Below, piece by piece: positions 33,618 to 35,037 of a stretch of 35,037 nucleotides of DNA (within the stretch, counting starts at the first letter, position 1; each line of letters opens with the position of its first letter). The translations under genes and the position numbers were made by a program. The notes below the pieces were generated by a model. The model worked only from the letters and a program-made list of their open reading frames with translations, was not told the DNA's origin and ran no database searches. The DNA comes from Bacteroidales bacterium (GTDB lineage Bacteria > Bacteroidota > Bacteroidia > Bacteroidales > UBA932). Location: contig SUYR01000029.1 of the NCBI GenBank assembly GCA_015060335.1, positions 1-35,037 on the forward strand, in the 5' to 3' direction.

Positions 33618-34048
33618 ACCCTTCCTGTGCTGCCAAATCCGCCTTCACCTCTTTCTGTCTCATCAAGGACATCTACTTCGTCCCACTCAACTTTCTCATA
33701 TCTTGCCACAACAAGCTGAGCTATCCTCTCGCCAGGATTCACGGTAAAAGGATCATTTGACAAATTGACGAGAATAACCTTCACCTCTCCCCTATAATCG
33801 GCATCAACTGTACCTGGGGCATTCAATACTGAAATACCATGCTTTGCAGCAAGTCCGCTTCTTGGTCTGATCTGGGCTTCTGTACCGTCAGGAAGTGCTA
33901 TATAAAGCCCGGTGGGCACCATAGCTCTCTCAAGCGGGCCAAGAACAATCGGAGTATCAATGTTCGCCTTCAGATCCATTCCTGCAGACTTCTCTGTAGC
34001 ATACGCAGGTGTAGGATAAGCTGATTTATTTACAATCTGTACTTTCAT
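33614..34048 (-). CDS. dut: dUTP diphosphatase
   Basis: This 144-residue trimeric enzyme would hydrolyse dUTP to dUMP and pyrophosphate, keeping uracil out of DNA and feeding thymidylate synthesis. All five motifs are visible: [39 protein letters not shown] and the C-terminal [10 protein letters not shown]. Its length is normal. It has its own consensus promoter and is followed by the overlapping murF. Confidence 0.97.
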   Translation of the reverse strand: MKVQIVNKSAYPTPAYATEKSAGMDLKANIDTPIVLGPLERAMVPTGLYIALPDGTEAQIRPRSGLAAKHGISVLNAPGTVDADYRGEVKVILVNLSNDPFTVNPGERIAQLVVARYEKVEWDEVDVLDETERGEGGFGSTGRV

Positions 34049-34073
34049 AACATATGATAATATAAATATCTTA

Positions 34074-34103
34074 CAAATATAGTATAAAACTGTATCACGA
34101 CAA
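34074..34103 (-). promoter_or_regulatory. promoter of dut-murF
   Basis: Minus-strand TTG (34101-34103) is followed after exactly 19 nt by TATATTTG (34074-34081), a full consensus match, 25 bp before the dut start. Confidence 0.7.
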
Positions 34104-34119
34104 GTTGCCTCAATGCATA

Positions 34120-34518
34120 TTACCTGACATCCAACAAAGTAATGTCAAATATCAGTGTAGAAAACGCCTTGATCGGTCCTGAAGCGCGAGATCCATAGCC
34201 GAGATTATATGGGATTACTATTTCCCAACGGGAACCGACAGGCATCTCTCTTAAAGCAGTGATCCAACCTGTAATCAGTTCGTTCAACCGGAAAGTAGCA
34301 GGACGGCCCTTCTGAGTCTGATCGAAAACCTTTCCGTTGATCAGTTTGCCCACGTAATGTACCGTCACAAAACTCTTGGGTGAAGGCTTAGGTCCACTTC
34401 CCTTACTCAGAACCCTATACATGACTCCATTAAACATGATATTGACTCCAGGTCTCTGAGCATATTCCTGAAGGAACTCCTGATTTCTAAGTTTATACTG
34501 ATTATCAACCGGTGGCAT
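34120..34518 (-). CDS. FKBP-type peptidyl-prolyl isomerase
   Basis: This is a 132-residue single-domain FKBP that would catalyse cis-trans isomerisation of Xaa-Pro bonds. Core motifs are [20 protein letters not shown], then [38 protein letters not shown] and the last strand [11 protein letters not shown]. The start at 34518 is chosen over 34551 because a TATTTTTG -7 box at 34541-34548 would put the upstream ATG outside the transcript. No clear signal peptide follows from this start, so a cytoplasmic location is likely. A short N-terminal helix ([18 protein letters not shown]) precedes the domain, as in FklB-like proteins. Confidence 0.9.
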   Translation of the reverse strand: MPPVDNQYKLRNQEFLQEYAQRPGVNIMFNGVMYRVLSKGSGPKPSPKSFVTVHYVGKLINGKVFDQTQKGRPATFRLNELITGWITALREMPVGSRWEIVIPYNLGYGSRASGPIKAFSTLIFDITLLDVR

Positions 34519-34540
34519 ATCCAATAAAAGATTTATAATA

Positions 34541-34548
34541 CAAAAATA
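34541..34548 (-). promoter_or_regulatory. -7 box of the FKBP gene
   Basis: Minus-strand TATTTTTG matches TAnnTTTG exactly and lies 22 bp before the ATG at 34518. No -33 box is seen. Confidence 0.45.
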
Positions 34549-34559
34549 CAATAATTTTC

Positions 34560-34860
34560 AATACGAGACATATACCCGATTCAAACAGCTGAACGATAGC
34601 ATTTCTGACGGCATTCTGCTGGTATTAGCGGGCTTTAGTGCCGCAGGAGAAGAATCGACACACCAGACAGGGGTTTCGCACGACCACCCCTCCTGTCACC
34701 TAATTCGCTGACACTCAGCGCATTGCCGAAAGGCGATTCCCCGCTGCAGGGGAATCGTGTTTCTGGTTATCATTGATAATCAGCGTGTTAGGCGGCAGGA
34801 GGATTGGAATGGCGGACAAGGGAACAGACAAGAGAACAGACAAGAGGAAGGACCGCCGGT
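34560..34860. repeat. structured intergenic element between the FKBP gene and 5S rRNA
   Basis: There is no coding frame here. I see a 9-bp hairpin CGATTCCCC/GGGGAATCG (34734-34742 with 34749-34757) and a 21-bp near-perfect palindrome at 34763-34783 centred on TTATCATTGATAA. There is also a small dyad GCTGA-CAC-TCAGC at about 34707-34719. Two tandem copies of GAACAGACAAGA (34822-34845) are enclosed by GGCGG (34811-34815) and CCGCC (34853-34857). The density of structure suggests a repeat element or a structured RNA; its nature is unknown. Confidence 0.5.
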
Positions 34861-34892
34861 AACATAACGGTAAGCTGAGACTCGATTATACG

Positions 34893-34923
34893 AAAAAAGC
34901 TCCGAGACAACGTCTCGAAGCTT
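34893..34923 (-). terminator. terminator of the rRNA operon
   Basis: A 12-bp stem, 34912-34923 with 34897-34908, has a 3-nt loop and is followed by a T run on the minus strand. It lies about 11 bp beyond the 5S 3' end. Confidence 0.88.
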
Positions 34924-34934
34924 CTTGTAAGAGC

Positions 34935-35037
<103 letters not shown>

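Overview
The window looks like a Bacteroidota chromosome, probably order Bacteroidales. Three things support this. Many intergenic regions carry the Bacteroidota promoter pattern (a -7 box TAnnTTTG, several with TTG or TTTG exactly 19 nt upstream). The gene families are typical of the phylum: a YWFCY-type MobC coupling protein, a DUF5683 protein beside parAB, a BlaI/BlaR1 pair followed by TlpA lipoproteins, and many Bacteroidota-style lipoproteins. The partial 5S rRNA is also of that type. I cannot name genus or species.

Layout. (1) 1-4300: the right end of an integrated mobilizable or conjugative element. It holds a coupling protein cut by the window edge, an XRE-type regulator with two palindromic operator candidates, a Toprim protein, two small excisionase-like HTH proteins, and a field of nine 12-bp repeats that stops next to the 3' end of tRNA-Phe. 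(2) 4328-12304: tRNA-Phe, then core genes: priA, a lipid kinase, and a parA-parB-DUF5683-mltD run for chromosome segregation and wall remodelling. (3) 12293-14014: a leftward outer-membrane protein with an N-terminal helix-hairpin-helix region. (4) 14147-18816: a compressed rightward operon hpt-adk-PHP phosphoesterase-EptA-like transferase-lipid kinase. It is followed by a convergent lipoprotein with an interrupted NlpC/P60 domain, then obgE-PAP2 and grpE-dnaJ. (5) 24355-31135: a BlaI-BlaR1-like sensor pair with a palindromic operator candidate. It is followed by three consecutive TlpA-type thiol-disulfide lipoproteins and the stub of a fourth lipoprotein that runs into repeat DNA. (6) 31136-35037: repeat-rich intergenic DNA, then leftward rplS and tRNA-Arg (apparently one transcript), dut-murF, an FKBP isomerase, a structured intergenic stretch, and the 3' part of a 5S rRNA gene at the edge.

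How the genes fit together. The EptA-like enzyme would release diacylglycerol from phosphatidylethanolamine, and the next gene is a lipid kinase that could recycle it; a membrane-tethered PHP phosphoesterase precedes them. The BlaI/BlaR1 cluster looks like a protease-triggered envelope response that controls periplasmic redox lipoproteins. The least explained items are the tandem TonB-plug-like domains on the BlaR1 protein, the split NlpC/P60 lipoprotein, the 12-bp repeat field beside a tRNA-Phe with an unpaired T-stem position, and the palindrome-rich intergenic elements at 31.1-31.5 kb and 34.6-34.9 kb.
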